From: Aeromonas rivipollensis
Lineage (GTDB): Bacteria > Pseudomonadota > Gammaproteobacteria > Enterobacterales > Aeromonadaceae
Direction: 5' to 3'
DNA length: 64,000 nt
Assembly (NCBI RefSeq): GCF_037811135.1
Contig: NZ_CP149130.1
Location: 3,959,001 to 4,023,000 of the forward strand
In this document: piece by piece, positions 1-8,842 of the stretch
Layout of the letters: every line of letters starts with the position of its first letter
Position numbering within the stretch: the stretch's first letter is position 1
The notes under the pieces: model-generated
Told to the model about the DNA's origin: nothing
The model's database searches: none
Seen by the model: the letters and a program-made list of their open reading frames with translations, nothing else
Program-made: the position numbers and the translations under genes

Positions 1-1025
1 GCGTTGCGGCGGGCATCGGAGATGGCGCTCTCCACCGACTCGATGCCCACCACCTTGGCGGCCTTGCCAGCCAGGAACAGGGAGATGGTGCCGATGCCGC
101 AATAGATGTCGAACACCGTCTCGTTGCCGGTCAGCTCGCTGTATTCCAGCGCCTTGGAGTAGAGCACATCGGTCTGGCTCGGGTTGTTCTGGAAGAAGGA
201 GAGGGGCGAGATCTCGAATTCGAGCTCGTGGATCTTGTCGCGGATCACCCCTTCCCCCAGCAACACGCGGTTGCTCGTTCCCAGGATGCGGTTGGTGCGC
301 TCATCGTTGATGTTCTGCACCAGGGTCGTGACCGGCAGATCGCTCAGGGCGGTCAGCAGCTCGGCTTCGAAGGGCAGCGCCTCGCCCAGGGTCACCAGCA
401 CCACCATCAGCTCGCCGCTCTTGAAGCCCTTGCGGGTCATCAGGTTGCGCACGCAGCCGGTGTGGGCCACCTCGTCATAGGCGGCAATGTCGTGCTCGCG
501 CATCCAGCCACGCACCCGGGCATTGAGCTCCACATGCAGGGAGTCCTGCACCGCGCAGTCGTCGGCGGTGATGAGATCGTGGGAGTGCTTGCGGTAGAAG
601 CCTATTTCGGCGCCGGCCTCGCTGCCACGCACGGCGTACTGCGCCTTGTTGCGGTAGGCGAACGGGCTGTCCATGCCGAGGATGCGGTTGACCTGGGTCT
701 CACCCAGGCCGACCTGTTCCAGCGCGCTCTGCACCAGGGATTGTTTCAGTTTGAGCTGGGCCGGATAGGCCAGCGGGCGCACCTGGCAGCCGCCGCACTC
801 GGTGTTGGGGCAGAAATCGGGAACCCTGTCGGCGGACGGCTGGGTCAGCTCGACCAGCTTGCCGTGCAGATAGTTCGGCTTGACCTCGGTCAACTCGACC
901 ATCGCCTGCTCACCGGGCAGCAGACCCTCGACAAACAGGGGGCGATCGAACAGGCGACCCTTGCCATCCCCCTTGTCGGTCAGTTCCTGAATATCGATCT
1001 GATGTTGGTGTCCCACTAACGGCAT
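1..1025 (-). CDS. RlmD/TrmA-family RNA (uracil-C5)-methyltransferase, 3' end missing
   Basis: SAM-dependent enzyme that methylates C5 of a uridine, most likely in 23S rRNA. The gene runs off the left window edge, so only about 341 N-terminal residues are seen. It has an iron-sulfur-type cysteine cluster (CPNTECGGC near residue 67, with a further Cys in TADDC) and the SAM-binding motif FDIYCGIGTISLFLAG near residue 315. The catalytic Cys region lies outside the window. The motif-I sequence resembles the RlmCD/YefA branch more than E. coli RumA, so the exact target base is not certain. The start is the ATG that gives MPLVGHQHQ; the frame stays open to the window edge. Confidence 0.85.
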   Translation of the reverse strand, partial: MPLVGHQHQIDIQELTDKGDGKGRLFDRPLFVEGLLPGEQAMVELTEVKPNYLHGKLVELTQPSADRVPDFCPNTECGGCQVRPLAYPAQLKLKQSLVQSALEQVGLGETQVNRILGMDSPFAYRNKAQYAVRGSEAGAEIGFYRKHSHDLITADDCAVQDSLHVELNARVRGWMREHDIAAYDEVAHTGCVRNLMTRKGFKSGELMVVLVTLGEALPFEAELLTALSDLPVTTLVQNINDERTNRILGTSNRVLLGEGVIRDKIHELEFEISPLSFFQNNPSQTDVLYSKALEYSELTGNETVFDIYCGIGTISLFLAGKAAKVVGIESVESAISDARRN

Positions 1026-1204
1026 GAGCGGCTCCGAAGGCATAGAAGAAAGGGTGGAAGCAGGGCTGACCCGGCTACCCCAAATAAAGGGTGGCAGAGT
1101 TTAGCGGAGATCCGGCCAAATTGCAGGCATAAAACATCCCTTGAAGGAAATAACAACGGCGGGATCTGGGGACTCTGGATGGGTGGCGCCTCATGGGTCG
1201 CCAT

Positions 1205-1231
1205 AAAAAAACCGCCGGACAAGGCCGGCGG
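1205..1231 (-). terminator. rho-independent terminator of amtB
   Basis: A seven-pair GC stem (CCGCCGG/CCGGCGG, loop of six) is followed on the minus strand by a run of seven T. It lies just past the amtB stop. Confidence 0.85.
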
Positions 1232-1258
1232 CAGGTGGTCAACGGTAGCCTGAGGGGA

Positions 1259-2686
1259 TCACAGGCTGTAGGCTTTCTCCCCATGACTGGTGACGTCCAG
1301 CCCTTCCCGCTCGGCATCTTCCTTGACCCGCAGGCCAATCAGCAGATCCACCAGCTTGTAGGCCACGGCGGAGACCAGGGCAGTCCATGCCACCGTCACC
1401 AGCACACCTATGACCTGGATCTTCACCTGGGTCAGGATGGAGTAGCCCTCGGCCACCTGATTGGTCACATAGTCCCACACCCCGGTGCCACCCAGATCCG
1501 GGCTGGCGAACACCCCGGTCAGCACGGCTCCCAGGATACCGCACACCCCGTGCAGGCCGAACACGTCCAGGCTGTCATCGGCCCCCAGCAGGCGCTTGAG
1601 ACCATGCACGCCCCACAGACCGGCCACGCCGCTCAGCAGACCTATGATGAGGGCACCACCGACACCAACGAAACCGGCGGCGGGAGTGATGGCCACCAGG
1701 CCCGCCACCGCACCGGACACGGCGCCCAGCAGGGAGGGGCGACCCTTCATCACCCATTCGGCCAAGGTCCAGGAGAGCGCGGCACCGGCCGGCGCCAGCC
1801 AGGTGTTGACGAAGGCCAGGGCGGCCGTGCCGTTGGCTTCCAGCGCGGAGCCGGCGTTGAAGCCGAACCAGCCGAACCAGAGCAGGGCGGCCCCTATCAT
1901 GGTCATGGTCAGGCTGTGGGGGGCCATGGGATCACGACCGTAGCCAACCCGCTTGCCGACCATGAAGGCACCGACCAGACCGGCAACCGCCGCGTTGATG
2001 TGCACCACAGTGCCGCCGGCGAAATCGAGGGCGCCGTGCTGGAACAGATAGCCTGCGGTGGCACCGGCAGCCTCGGCGGCGGCGGCATCCATGTAGGCAT
2101 CCGGACCGGCCCAGTACCACACCATATGCGCCATCGGAATGTAGGCGAAGGTGAACCAGATCACGGCGAACAGCAACACGGCAGAGAACTTCATCCGCTC
2201 GGCGAAGGCACCGACGATGAGTCCGCAGGTGATGGCGGCAAAGGCCCCCTGGAACACCACATAGATGAACTCGCTGATCCCCACCCCCTTGCTGAAGGTG
2301 GCGGCAATCGACTCAGGCGTCACCCCGACCAGCAGCAGCTTGTCGAAGGAACCGTAGAAGGCCCCGCCCTCGGTGAAGGTCAGCGAATAGCCGTAGATGA
2401 CCCAGAGCACAGTGATCAGGCAGAACAGAGTGAACACCTGCATCAGCACGCTCAGCATGTTCTTGGCACGCACCAGGCCACCGTAGAACAGGGCCAGCCC
2501 CGGGATGGACATCAGGATCACCAGGGCGGACGCCAGCATCAGCCAGGTGTTGTCCCCCTTGTTGATGGTCAGGGTCGCGGCAGCCTGCACCACCTCGGCC
2601 TGCGCGGCCACCTCTTCTGCCCAACCTGGGGCGGCCATGGTGGCGCCCAGCGCCAGCAGACCAGTCATTACGAGTCTCTTGAACAT
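1259..2686 (-). CDS. amtB: Ammonium channel AmtB
   Basis: Inner-membrane channel that conducts ammonia/ammonium into the cell. The 475-residue protein begins with a cleavable signal peptide (MFKRLVMTGLLALG, cleavage after GWA) and then the Amt fold with about 11 membrane helices. The two pore histidines are recognisable in GTVVHINAAVAGL and FGLHGVCGILGAV. The ATG is preceded by AAGGAGAGG, a strong ribosome site; longer in-frame extensions upstream are not needed. The usual partner glnK (PII) is not adjacent: the next gene upstream is a tRNA. Upstream DNA holds a sigma-54-like promoter and an NtrC-like box, so nitrogen-limitation control is likely. Confidence 0.96.
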   Translation of the reverse strand: MFKRLVMTGLLALGATMAAPGWAEEVAAQAEVVQAAATLTINKGDNTWLMLASALVILMSIPGLALFYGGLVRAKNMLSVLMQVFTLFCLITVLWVIYGYSLTFTEGGAFYGSFDKLLLVGVTPESIAATFSKGVGISEFIYVVFQGAFAAITCGLIVGAFAERMKFSAVLLFAVIWFTFAYIPMAHMVWYWAGPDAYMDAAAAEAAGATAGYLFQHGALDFAGGTVVHINAAVAGLVGAFMVGKRVGYGRDPMAPHSLTMTMIGAALLWFGWFGFNAGSALEANGTAALAFVNTWLAPAGAALSWTLAEWVMKGRPSLLGAVSGAVAGLVAITPAAGFVGVGGALIIGLLSGVAGLWGVHGLKRLLGADDSLDVFGLHGVCGILGAVLTGVFASPDLGGTGVWDYVTNQVAEGYSILTQVKIQVIGVLVTVAWTALVSAVAYKLVDLLIGLRVKEDAEREGLDVTSHGEKAYSL

Positions 2687-2838
2687 ACAGCCCTCTCCTT
2701 GTCGTCCCGGCGCCCGGCCGGGTACATTTCCTGATATGAATGTCAAACTTGGCCACTTGCACGCATCGTCACATCCAGCTTGCCCACCCCCTCGGGCATG
2801 ACTCGGCGGGCTCTTCATGGCGACCTGGCTTATCTAAA

Positions 2839-2853
2839 GCATAAAGCAGGCCA
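2839..2853 (-). promoter_or_regulatory. candidate sigma-54 (-24/-12) promoter of amtB
   Basis: Read on the minus strand this is TGGCCT-GCTTT-ATGC, with the invariant GG and GC exactly at the spacing of the consensus TGGCAC-N5-TTGC. The -24 block matches four of six bases. It lies about 150 bp before the amtB start. Confidence 0.55.
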
Positions 2854-2904
2854 AAAAATATAACCCTTTGTTTTCAATTAGTTGCATTTGATTGCGATAT
2901 TTAA

Positions 2905-2921
2905 TGCACCATATTGGCGCA
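2905..2921. promoter_or_regulatory. NtrC-binding-site-like palindrome
   Basis: TGCACCATATTGGCGCA matches the enteric NtrC consensus TGCACC-N5-GGTGCA with one mismatch in the arms. It sits roughly 75 bp upstream of the candidate -24/-12 element of amtB, which is where an enhancer for a sigma-54 promoter is expected. Confidence 0.6.
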
Positions 2922-3210
2922 TCCTGCCCACTATCAGTAAAGGGGGCGCACTTCGGCTGTGCAGCGCCGGGCAACTGCACCAAGATGGCACCTGGGCATG
3001 CCAAACGGGGAGGACACCGGGGCAACGGGGGCCTGCTGGCCCTCAAGTTCATTTATTGAACAAATGAAAGATGCGTTTGCATTAAATAATCAAATGATGA
3101 CAGCGGGGGAACTTACCCATCCGAGGGGAAGGAGGGGATCACAGCAGGTGATGCAGCGCCTGATCTGGCCTGTGCCCACAGAACATCGACTGATGGGCCG
3201 CGAACACAGA
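2922..3210. other. intergenic region, no gene seen
   Basis: Lies between the amtB control region and the tRNA-Leu terminator. Short open frames on both strands show no ribosome site and no recognisable protein. Confidence 0.5.
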
Positions 3211-3243
3211 AAAACGAAAGGCCATCCGCGAGGATGGCCTTTT
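3211..3243 (-). terminator. terminator of tRNA-Leu
   Basis: Perfect 11-pair stem AAAGGCCATCC/GGATGGCCTTT with a four-base loop just downstream of the tRNA, followed on the minus strand by a T-rich stretch. Confidence 0.8.
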
Positions 3244-3257
3244 GTCATGGAATCTGA

Positions 3258-3342
3258 TGGTGCCCGGGGTCGGACTCGAACCGACACGTCTTGCAACGGC
3301 GGATTTTGAATCCGCTGCGTCTACCGATTTCGCCACCCGGGC
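3258..3342 (-). tRNA. tRNA-Leu(CAA)
   Basis: Class II tRNA, 85 nt including an encoded CCA. Acceptor GCCCGGG pairs with CCCGGGC; the anticodon stem GCGGA/TCCGC encloses TTCAAAA, giving anticodon CAA. The T arm contains GGTTCGAGTCC. It is a single-gene unit with its own terminator. Confidence 0.97.
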
Positions 3343-3484
3343 AACTGCGAGGGATTATACGAATGGCGTTTTGCCATGCAAGGTGTTTTTCTTGCGCGGC
3401 CACCGTTTGCTCAATTATTCAACGCCTTGCCGATGTTCGGCCAGTTACATAGAATGCCCGCATCATATTAATGGAATAATCATC

Positions 3485-4003
3485 ATGGCCAAGCGCAAGA
3501 CCCCCTCCTCTCTCCAGCCTCCCCCCCAGCACCAGCACCCTTCGGCCGGCCTGCTGCGGCGCCTGGGTGCCCTGCTCTATGACTACCTGGTGGTCATCGC
3601 CTTGCTGATCATCGCCGGTTTCATCGGCATGGGGGTGGCGTACCTGCTGCTGGCTACCGGGATGGCGACAGTCCCGGAGGGCAAGGATGCGGCCTGGCTG
3701 CTCACCAGCCCTCTCTACAGCGCCTGGCTCGCCCTGGTGATCTGCGGCTTCTACACCTGGTTCTGGACCCGCGCCGGCCAGACCATCGGCATGCGTGCCT
3801 GGCGTCTGCGCATCCAGAATCTGGACGGCAGTAACATTCGTATCACCCAGGCCCTGATCCGGCTCGCGACCTCGGCCTTCGGCCTCGGCAACCTGATGTG
3901 CGTGTTCAATCGCGAGCGGCCCCGCGCCTTCCAGGACATCTGGGCCGAGTGTGAAGTGGTGGTGCTGAGCAAGCAGGAGAACCTGGAGCAGCTAAACAAG
4001 TGA
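3485..4003 (+). CDS. RDD family membrane protein
   Basis: A 172-residue inner-membrane protein of the RDD family, of unknown function (some relatives are linked to ion transport). After a basic, proline-rich head (residues 1-28) come hydrophobic helices near 35-60 and 75-100, the latter followed by the typical GQTIGMRAWRLRI motif, and FQDIWAECEVVV at the end. The upstream frame is open through the antisense of tRNA-Leu, so the start is placed at the ATG that begins MAKRKTPSS after a weak GGA. It converges with lptG across a shared hairpin. Confidence 0.85.
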   Translation: MAKRKTPSSLQPPPQHQHPSAGLLRRLGALLYDYLVVIALLIIAGFIGMGVAYLLLATGMATVPEGKDAAWLLTSPLYSAWLALVICGFYTWFWTRAGQTIGMRAWRLRIQNLDGSNIRITQALIRLATSAFGLGNLMCVFNRERPRAFQDIWAECEVVVLSKQENLEQLNK

Positions 4004-4026
4004 CCCAGTGAGTACGAGATGAGAAA

Positions 4027-4057
4027 CAAGAAGGGCACCCAGTGGGTGCCCTTCTTG
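4027..4057. terminator. bidirectional terminator between the RDD gene and lptG
   Basis: Perfect 14-pair stem CAAGAAGGGCACCC/GGGTGCCCTTCTTG with a three-base loop. It serves the RDD gene on the plus strand and probably lptG on the minus strand. Confidence 0.8.
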
Positions 4058-4074
4058 TTGGCCAATACAGGCCG

Positions 4075-4153
4075 CTACTGCTTGCGGCTCAGGATATAGA
4101 AGGAGATGCCGCCAAACAGCAGTCTGGGGGCTATGGCCGCCAGCATAGGGTTG
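4075..4153 (-). pseudogene. diverged second copy of the lptG 3' end
   Basis: About 79 bp downstream of the lptG stop repeat the end of lptG, including a stop codon. The translated tail ANPMLAAIAPRLLFGG ends SFYILSRKQ, against VPPILAAIAPSLLFGG and the same SFYILSRKQ in the intact gene. The last 48 bases are identical and the part further upstream is diverged. The copy is 105 bp away, exactly 35 codons, and no stop intervenes after the lptG TAG, so it is in frame with lptG. It has no start of its own and is presumed a scar. Confidence 0.85.
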
Positions 4154-4179
4154 GCACCGCCGCACTTCTCCTTCTCTAG

Positions 4180-5250
4180 CTACTGCTTGCGGCTCAGGAT
4201 ATAGAAGGAGATGCCGCCAAACAGCAGACTGGGGGCGATGGCCGCAAGGATGGGCGGCACCGCATACACCAGGCTGACGGGGCCGAATACCCGATCGCTC
4301 ACATAGACGGCGAAGCCGGTCATGATCCCCATCAGCATCCTGGCCCCCATGCTCACCGAGCGCAGCGGGCCGAAGATGAAGGAAGAGGCGAGCAAAATCA
4401 TGGCCACCACGGAGAGCGGTGACAGCAGCTTGCGCCACATCTCCAGTTTGTAGCGCCCGGCATCCTGCTTGTTGGCATCCAGATAGCCGATGTAGTCCCG
4501 CAGTCCCGAGATGGGCAGGTTCTCGGGGTCTATGCTCACCACCCCCAGCTGTTTGGGGGTCAGCTCCGAGCTCCACTCCAGCTGAGCATGTTTCTCGTCC
4601 AGGATCTGCTTGGGATCGTCGAAACGGGTGATGTGTACCTGCTTGAGCAGCCAGTGATGCTGCTCGAACACCCCCTCCTGCGCCTGGACCACATCGATCA
4701 GATTGCGGGACGGGGTGAAACGATACAGGGTAATGCCGGTGAGGGCGCCATCGTTGCGCACCCCGTTGATGTTGACGAAGTTGTTGCCATCCCGCGCCCA
4801 GACCCCGTAGGCCGAGACGGTCAGCCGCCCTTCCGACATGGCGCCCGCCTTGATGTCATCCGCCATCCGCTTGGCGGCCGGGGCCACGTATTCGCCCATC
4901 AGGCCTACCAGCAGCATCAGAGGGATCGCCGTCTTGAGCGCCGCCATGACGATGCTGATCTTGGAGCGGCCCGATGCCTGCATCACCACCAGCTCCGAGC
5001 TGGTGGCCAGCTGGCCGAGACCGATGAGGCCCCCCAGCAAAGCCGCCAGGGGGAAGAAGAGCACCGCCTCCTTGGGCATGGAGAGCAGCACGAAGTAGAG
5101 GGCATTGAGCATGTCGTAGTTGCCCTCCCCCACGGCCTTGAGCTGCTCCACATACTTGATCAGCGCCGCCAGCCCGACCAGGGTCAGTTCGCACAGCAGG
5201 ATCGACATAAAGATGACCCGACCGATGTATCTATCGAGAATGCCAAACAT
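4180..5250 (-). CDS. lptG: LPS export permease LptG
   Basis: Inner-membrane subunit of the LptB2FG ABC transporter that lifts lipopolysaccharide from the inner membrane towards LptC. The 356-residue protein (E. coli LptG has 360) has membrane helices near residues 12-33, 60-85 and 100-120, a periplasmic jellyroll-like middle and three helices at the end. The start chosen gives MFGILDRYIGRVIF and follows GGGAG at good spacing; the frame extends 16 codons further upstream without support. It is 25 bp downstream of lptF. A diverged copy of its last codons follows the stop. Confidence 0.95.
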   Translation of the reverse strand: MFGILDRYIGRVIFMSILLCELTLVGLAALIKYVEQLKAVGEGNYDMLNALYFVLLSMPKEAVLFFPLAALLGGLIGLGQLATSSELVVMQASGRSKISIVMAALKTAIPLMLLVGLMGEYVAPAAKRMADDIKAGAMSEGRLTVSAYGVWARDGNNFVNINGVRNDGALTGITLYRFTPSRNLIDVVQAQEGVFEQHHWLLKQVHITRFDDPKQILDEKHAQLEWSSELTPKQLGVVSIDPENLPISGLRDYIGYLDANKQDAGRYKLEMWRKLLSPLSVVAMILLASSFIFGPLRSVSMGARMLMGIMTGFAVYVSDRVFGPVSLVYAVPPILAAIAPSLLFGGISFYILSRKQ

Positions 5251-5275
5251 CAGCAGAAACTCCCAGGTTGCAGCA

Positions 5276-6388
5276 TCATGCTGACTTGCCTTTGACAAAG
5301 TGACTCTTGATCCCGTTCCACCAGCTGGTGCCCTGCAGGTTGAGCGGCACCCCGATCAGCAGCAGATAGACCAGCGGCACCAGGAACATGCCGGGCCAGT
5401 GGGGCAGACGCCCGCTGTCGATGGCCGAACGGGCGGCGCTGAGCAGCAGGAAATAGGAGAGATAGAGCAGTATGGCCGGCAGCAGCTTGGCATAGCGCCC
5501 CTGGCGGGGGTTGACCCGGGCCAATGGCACCACCAGGAAGGTGAGCACCAGGATGGAGAAGGGCAGCGACAGGCGCCACTGCAACTCGGCCATCAGCTGG
5601 TTGTCCTGGGTGCCGAGCAACTCCAGGGTCGGCTTGGCCGCCGCCTTGCGATTGGATCGCTCCATCTCCTGCTGACGGATCACCAGGCTGTATTCGCTGA
5701 AATCGGAGACCTGGAACTGCTTGCCGGTGAACTGGCCCTCGTAGCGGGAGCCATCCTTCAGGGTCAGCCACTGCAAACCGTTGCTGTCGGCCGTCACCTG
5801 TCCCTCGTTGGCCACCACCACTGAAGGGGGCGAGCCCCCTTCGGCCCGCTGCAGCACGAAGATCTTCTGCAACTCGGAGCCCTTGTCGTTCAGATCCTGG
5901 ATGTAGGCCACCAGGCGCCCCTTGTCGAGCTCCATGAAGCGACCGGCCTGCAGGAAGGAGATACCCGGATCGGCCTTGAACTCGTCGATCACCTGGTACT
6001 CGCGCTCCTTGGCCTGGGGGGCTATCCAGCCGGTGTTGAAGGCCGCCACTGCGGCCGTCAGCAGCGCCAGCAGCAGGGCGCTGCCCATCACGAAGCGGTG
6101 GCTGAAGCCCACCGCATGCATCACCGTCATCTCGCTTTCCGCATACAAACGACCGTGAGCAAACAGAATGGCTAAAAACAGACTGATAGGCAGCATCAAC
6201 AGGGCCATATTCGGCAGGTTGAGCAGCAGCAGGGTGGAAACCAGGCGCGTCGGCACCTCGCCATCGGCGGCGTCGCCGATGATCTGGATAAATTGCTGGC
6301 TGACGAAGATAAGCAGCAGTACGAACAGCACCGCCAGCTGGGTTTTCAGGGTCTCCCTGAACAAATATCGGAAAACGATCACAGTCAT
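5276..6388 (-). CDS. lptF: LPS export permease LptF
   Basis: Partner of LptG in the LPS transporter. 370 residues, close to the E. coli length. It starts MTVIVFRYLFRETLKTQLAV, which matches the conserved LptF start; a TTG two codons earlier is less likely. Helices lie near 15-35, 55-75 and 100-120, the periplasmic domain is about 130-265, and three helices close the protein. It is transcribed divergently from pepA with about 170 bp between the starts, the arrangement known in enterobacteria and Vibrio. Confidence 0.95.
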   Translation of the reverse strand: MTVIVFRYLFRETLKTQLAVLFVLLLIFVSQQFIQIIGDAADGEVPTRLVSTLLLLNLPNMALLMLPISLFLAILFAHGRLYAESEMTVMHAVGFSHRFVMGSALLLALLTAAVAAFNTGWIAPQAKEREYQVIDEFKADPGISFLQAGRFMELDKGRLVAYIQDLNDKGSELQKIFVLQRAEGGSPPSVVVANEGQVTADSNGLQWLTLKDGSRYEGQFTGKQFQVSDFSEYSLVIRQQEMERSNRKAAAKPTLELLGTQDNQLMAELQWRLSLPFSILVLTFLVVPLARVNPRQGRYAKLLPAILLYLSYFLLLSAARSAIDSGRLPHWPGMFLVPLVYLLLIGVPLNLQGTSWWNGIKSHFVKGKSA

Positions 6389-6560
6389 TCCCAAGTAAAC
6401 TTGTGTTTTTAGTCGAATGCCTGAAAAATAGGGCCCTATATTGGATTTTTACCAGTTTGAACTGCGGAGCCTGTGGCTGTTCGCTCCGCCTCTGATACCC
6501 CAACAAGCACCGCATTATTCAATAAATGGTGCCTTTTGTCTTTAGGATGTAGGAGATTCC

Positions 6561-8072
6561 ATGGAGTTCAGTGTAAAGAGTGGCAGTCCTGAGAAGCAAC
6601 GCAGCGCCTGCGTCGTGGTCGGCGTATTTGAGCCTCGCCGCCTCTCTCCGGTTGCCGAACAGCTGGACAAGATCAGCGACGGCTACCTCAGCTCGCTGCT
6701 GCGCCGCGGCGATCTGGAAGGCAAACCAGGCCAGATGCTGTTGCTGCATCAAGTACCGGGCGTGCTCAGCGAGCGCGTACTGCTGGTCGGTTGCGGCAAG
6801 GAGCGGGAACTCGACGAACGCCAGTACAAGCAGATCATCAACAAGACCATCACCACCCTGAACGAGACCGGGTCCATGGAAGCCGTCTGCTTCCTGACCG
6901 AGCTGCACGTCAAGGGCCGGGATACCTACTGGAAGGTGCGTCAGGCGGTGGAAACCACCAAGGCGGGCCTCTACAGCTTCGATCAGTTCAAGACCAACAA
7001 GGCCGAGCCGCGCCGCCCGTTGCGCAAGCTGGTCTTCAACGTGCCGACGCGTCGGGAACTGACCATAGGCGAGCGCGCCATCACCCACGGCCTGGCCGTG
7101 GCCAAAGGGGTGCGCATCTGCCGCGACGTGGCGAACATGCCGCCCAACGTCTGCAATCCGGCCTACCTCGCCTCCCAGGCCCGCCGTCTGGCGGATGCCT
7201 ATGAGAACATCACCACCAAGGTGATCGGCGAGCAGGAGATGGCCGAACTCGGCATGAACTCCTACCTGGCGGTGGCCCGCGGCTCCGAGAACGAAGCCAT
7301 GATGGCCATCATAGAGTACAAGGGCAACGCCGATGCCAAGCCCATAGTACTGGTGGGCAAGGGGCTGACCTTCGACTCCGGCGGCATCTCCATCAAGCCG
7401 GCGGACGGCATGGACGAGATGAAGTACGACATGGGCGGCGCCGCCTCCGTGCTCGGCACCATGCACGCCCTGGCCCAGTTGCAACTGCCGATCAACGTCA
7501 TAGGCGTGCTGGCGGGCTGCGAGAACATGCCGGGCGGTAACGCCTATCGCCCCGGTGACATCCTCACCACCATGTCCGGCCAGACCGTCGAGGTGCTCAA
7601 CACCGACGCCGAAGGCCGCCTGGTGCTGTGCGATGCCCTCACCTATGTGGACCGCTACGATCCCGAGACCGTCATCGACGTGGCGACCCTGACCGGCGCC
7701 TGCATCATCGCCCTGGGTCACCACACCTCGGGTCTGCTGGCAAACCACAACCCCCTGGCCCACGAGCTGCTCAACGCCTCCGAGCAGGCCGGCGATCGCG
7801 CCTGGCGCCTGCCGCTGTTCGACGAGTATCAAGAGCAGCTGGAGAGCCCGTTTGCCGACATGGCCAACATTGGCGGCCGTCCGGCCGGCACCATCACGGC
7901 CGCCGCCTTCCTGTCGCGCTTCACCAAGAAGTACAACTGGGCCCACCTGGACATCGCAGGGACCGCCTGGAAGAGCGGCAAGGATAAAGGCTCCACCGGT
8001 CGCCCCGTGCCCCTGCTGACCCAGTTCCTGCTCAATCGAGCTGGCGTGGCAGACGTTGAGGATAAAGAGTAA
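6561..8072 (+). CDS. pepA: Leucyl aminopeptidase PepA (M17)
   Basis: Cytosolic hexameric metallo-aminopeptidase that removes N-terminal residues; E. coli PepA also binds DNA as an architectural factor in cer recombination and in carAB control. The 503-residue protein shows the M17 active-site segments [15 protein letters not shown] and the signature [19 protein letters not shown] precedes the ATG. The C terminus reads [15 protein letters not shown]. The same tail, encoded by different codons, reappears 93 bp downstream. Confidence 0.97.
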   Translation: MEFSVKSGSPEKQRSACVVVGVFEPRRLSPVAEQLDKISDGYLSSLLRRGDLEGKPGQMLLLHQVPGVLSERVLLVGCGKERELDERQYKQIINKTITTLNETGSMEAVCFLTELHVKGRDTYWKVRQAVETTKAGLYSFDQFKTNKAEPRRPLRKLVFNVPTRRELTIGERAITHGLAVAKGVRICRDVANMPPNVCNPAYLASQARRLADAYENITTKVIGEQEMAELGMNSYLAVARGSENEAMMAIIEYKGNADAKPIVLVGKGLTFDSGGISIKPADGMDEMKYDMGGAASVLGTMHALAQLQLPINVIGVLAGCENMPGGNAYRPGDILTTMSGQTVEVLNTDAEGRLVLCDALTYVDRYDPETVIDVATLTGACIIALGHHTSGLLANHNPLAHELLNASEQAGDRAWRLPLFDEYQEQLESPFADMANIGGRPAGTITAAAFLSRFTKKYNWAHLDIAGTAWKSGKDKGSTGRPVPLLTQFLLNRAGVADVEDKE

Positions 8073-8117
8073 AACCATCCTTGCCCGACAGTCCGTTGCC
8101 CCTGCCGAGCCAGCATT

Positions 8118-8165
8118 TTCCTGCTCAATCGAGCCGGCGTGGCGGACGTCGAAGAGAAGGAGTAA
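8118..8165 (+). pseudogene. diverged second copy of the pepA 3' end
   Basis: These 48 bp encode [15 protein letters not shown] and a stop. Against the intact pepA end they differ at six bases, of which five are silent and one gives Asp to Glu. The offset is exactly 31 codons and the intervening 45 bp contain no stop, so the copy is in frame behind the pepA TAA. The hairpin that should terminate pepA lies after this copy, not after the intact gene. Confidence 0.88.
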
Positions 8166-8205
8166 CCCCTCTCTTCGGATGCCCGCATCAGGGGAGTGGT
8201 ACCAC

Positions 8206-8232
8206 AAGGAAGAGGCCTGCCTCTTCCTTGTT
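8206..8232 (+). terminator. probable pepA terminator
   Basis: 11-pair stem AAGGAAGAGGC/GCCTCTTCCTT with a two-base loop, then GTTT. It follows the duplicated pepA tail by about 40 bp. Confidence 0.6.
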
Positions 8233-8321
8233 TCATTGAGAGAATCCGGGAAGAGCGTGCCAGACACGGCTCCCCGCAGACGGCCAATCGCTGTCCGTCA
8301 CAGCCAAACGGGACCAACCTG

Positions 8322-8777
8322 ATGAGCCAAGTGACCTTTTACCTGATGAGTGAGCCGGACGACGCTCAGGCGTCTGCGGTCGAACGCCTCGCCTGCCAGC
8401 TGGCGGCCGATGGCTGGAGTGCCGGCCACCTCTATCTGTTTTGCAACGACGAGGCCCAGGCCCTGCGCCTGGACGAGCTCTTGTGGCAACTGCCACCGGA
8501 TCGTTTCGTGCCGCACCAGTTGCAGGGGGAGAGCGGCCAGGCCCCGGTGGAGATAGGCCATCAGCCGCCGAAACGGCGCTATGCCCGCCTCATCAACCTG
8601 GCCGAGCAGACACCTTTGTTTGCAGGACACTTCGCTCAAGTGGTAGATTTTGTCCCCACTGACGAAACGCAAAAGCAGCAAGCCCGCGAGCGCTACAAGC
8701 ACTATCGCCAGGCGGGCCACACCCTCGAGATGAGGGATCAGCCCGTCCTTGCCGCACCGGATCCGGCGCAGCCCTGA
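8322..8777 (+). CDS. holC: DNA polymerase III chi subunit HolC
   Basis: Accessory clamp-loader subunit that links the replisome to SSB. 151 residues, the usual size. It starts MSQVTFYLM, typical of HolC, and contains the conserved [12 protein letters not shown] and [14 protein letters not shown] segments. It sits between pepA and valS as in E. coli, with valS 65 bp downstream. Confidence 0.92.
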   Translation: MSQVTFYLMSEPDDAQASAVERLACQLAADGWSAGHLYLFCNDEAQALRLDELLWQLPPDRFVPHQLQGESGQAPVEIGHQPPKRRYARLINLAEQTPLFAGHFAQVVDFVPTDETQKQQARERYKHYRQAGHTLEMRDQPVLAAPDPAQP

Positions 8778-8842
8778 CTACGCCACCCTCGATCCACGAC
8801 GACTCAACACCAGACTCCATCCATCCAGAATACGGCGAGACC

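Noticed and set aside
1193..2734. Long plus-strand open frame of 513 codons
   Set aside because: Antisense to amtB; GC-rich composition leaves the opposite strand open. The predicted product is low-complexity (His, Gly, Gln) and matches nothing.
3242..3484. Upstream extension of the RDD protein start
   Set aside because: The extension is the antisense of tRNA-Leu followed by an intergenic stretch.
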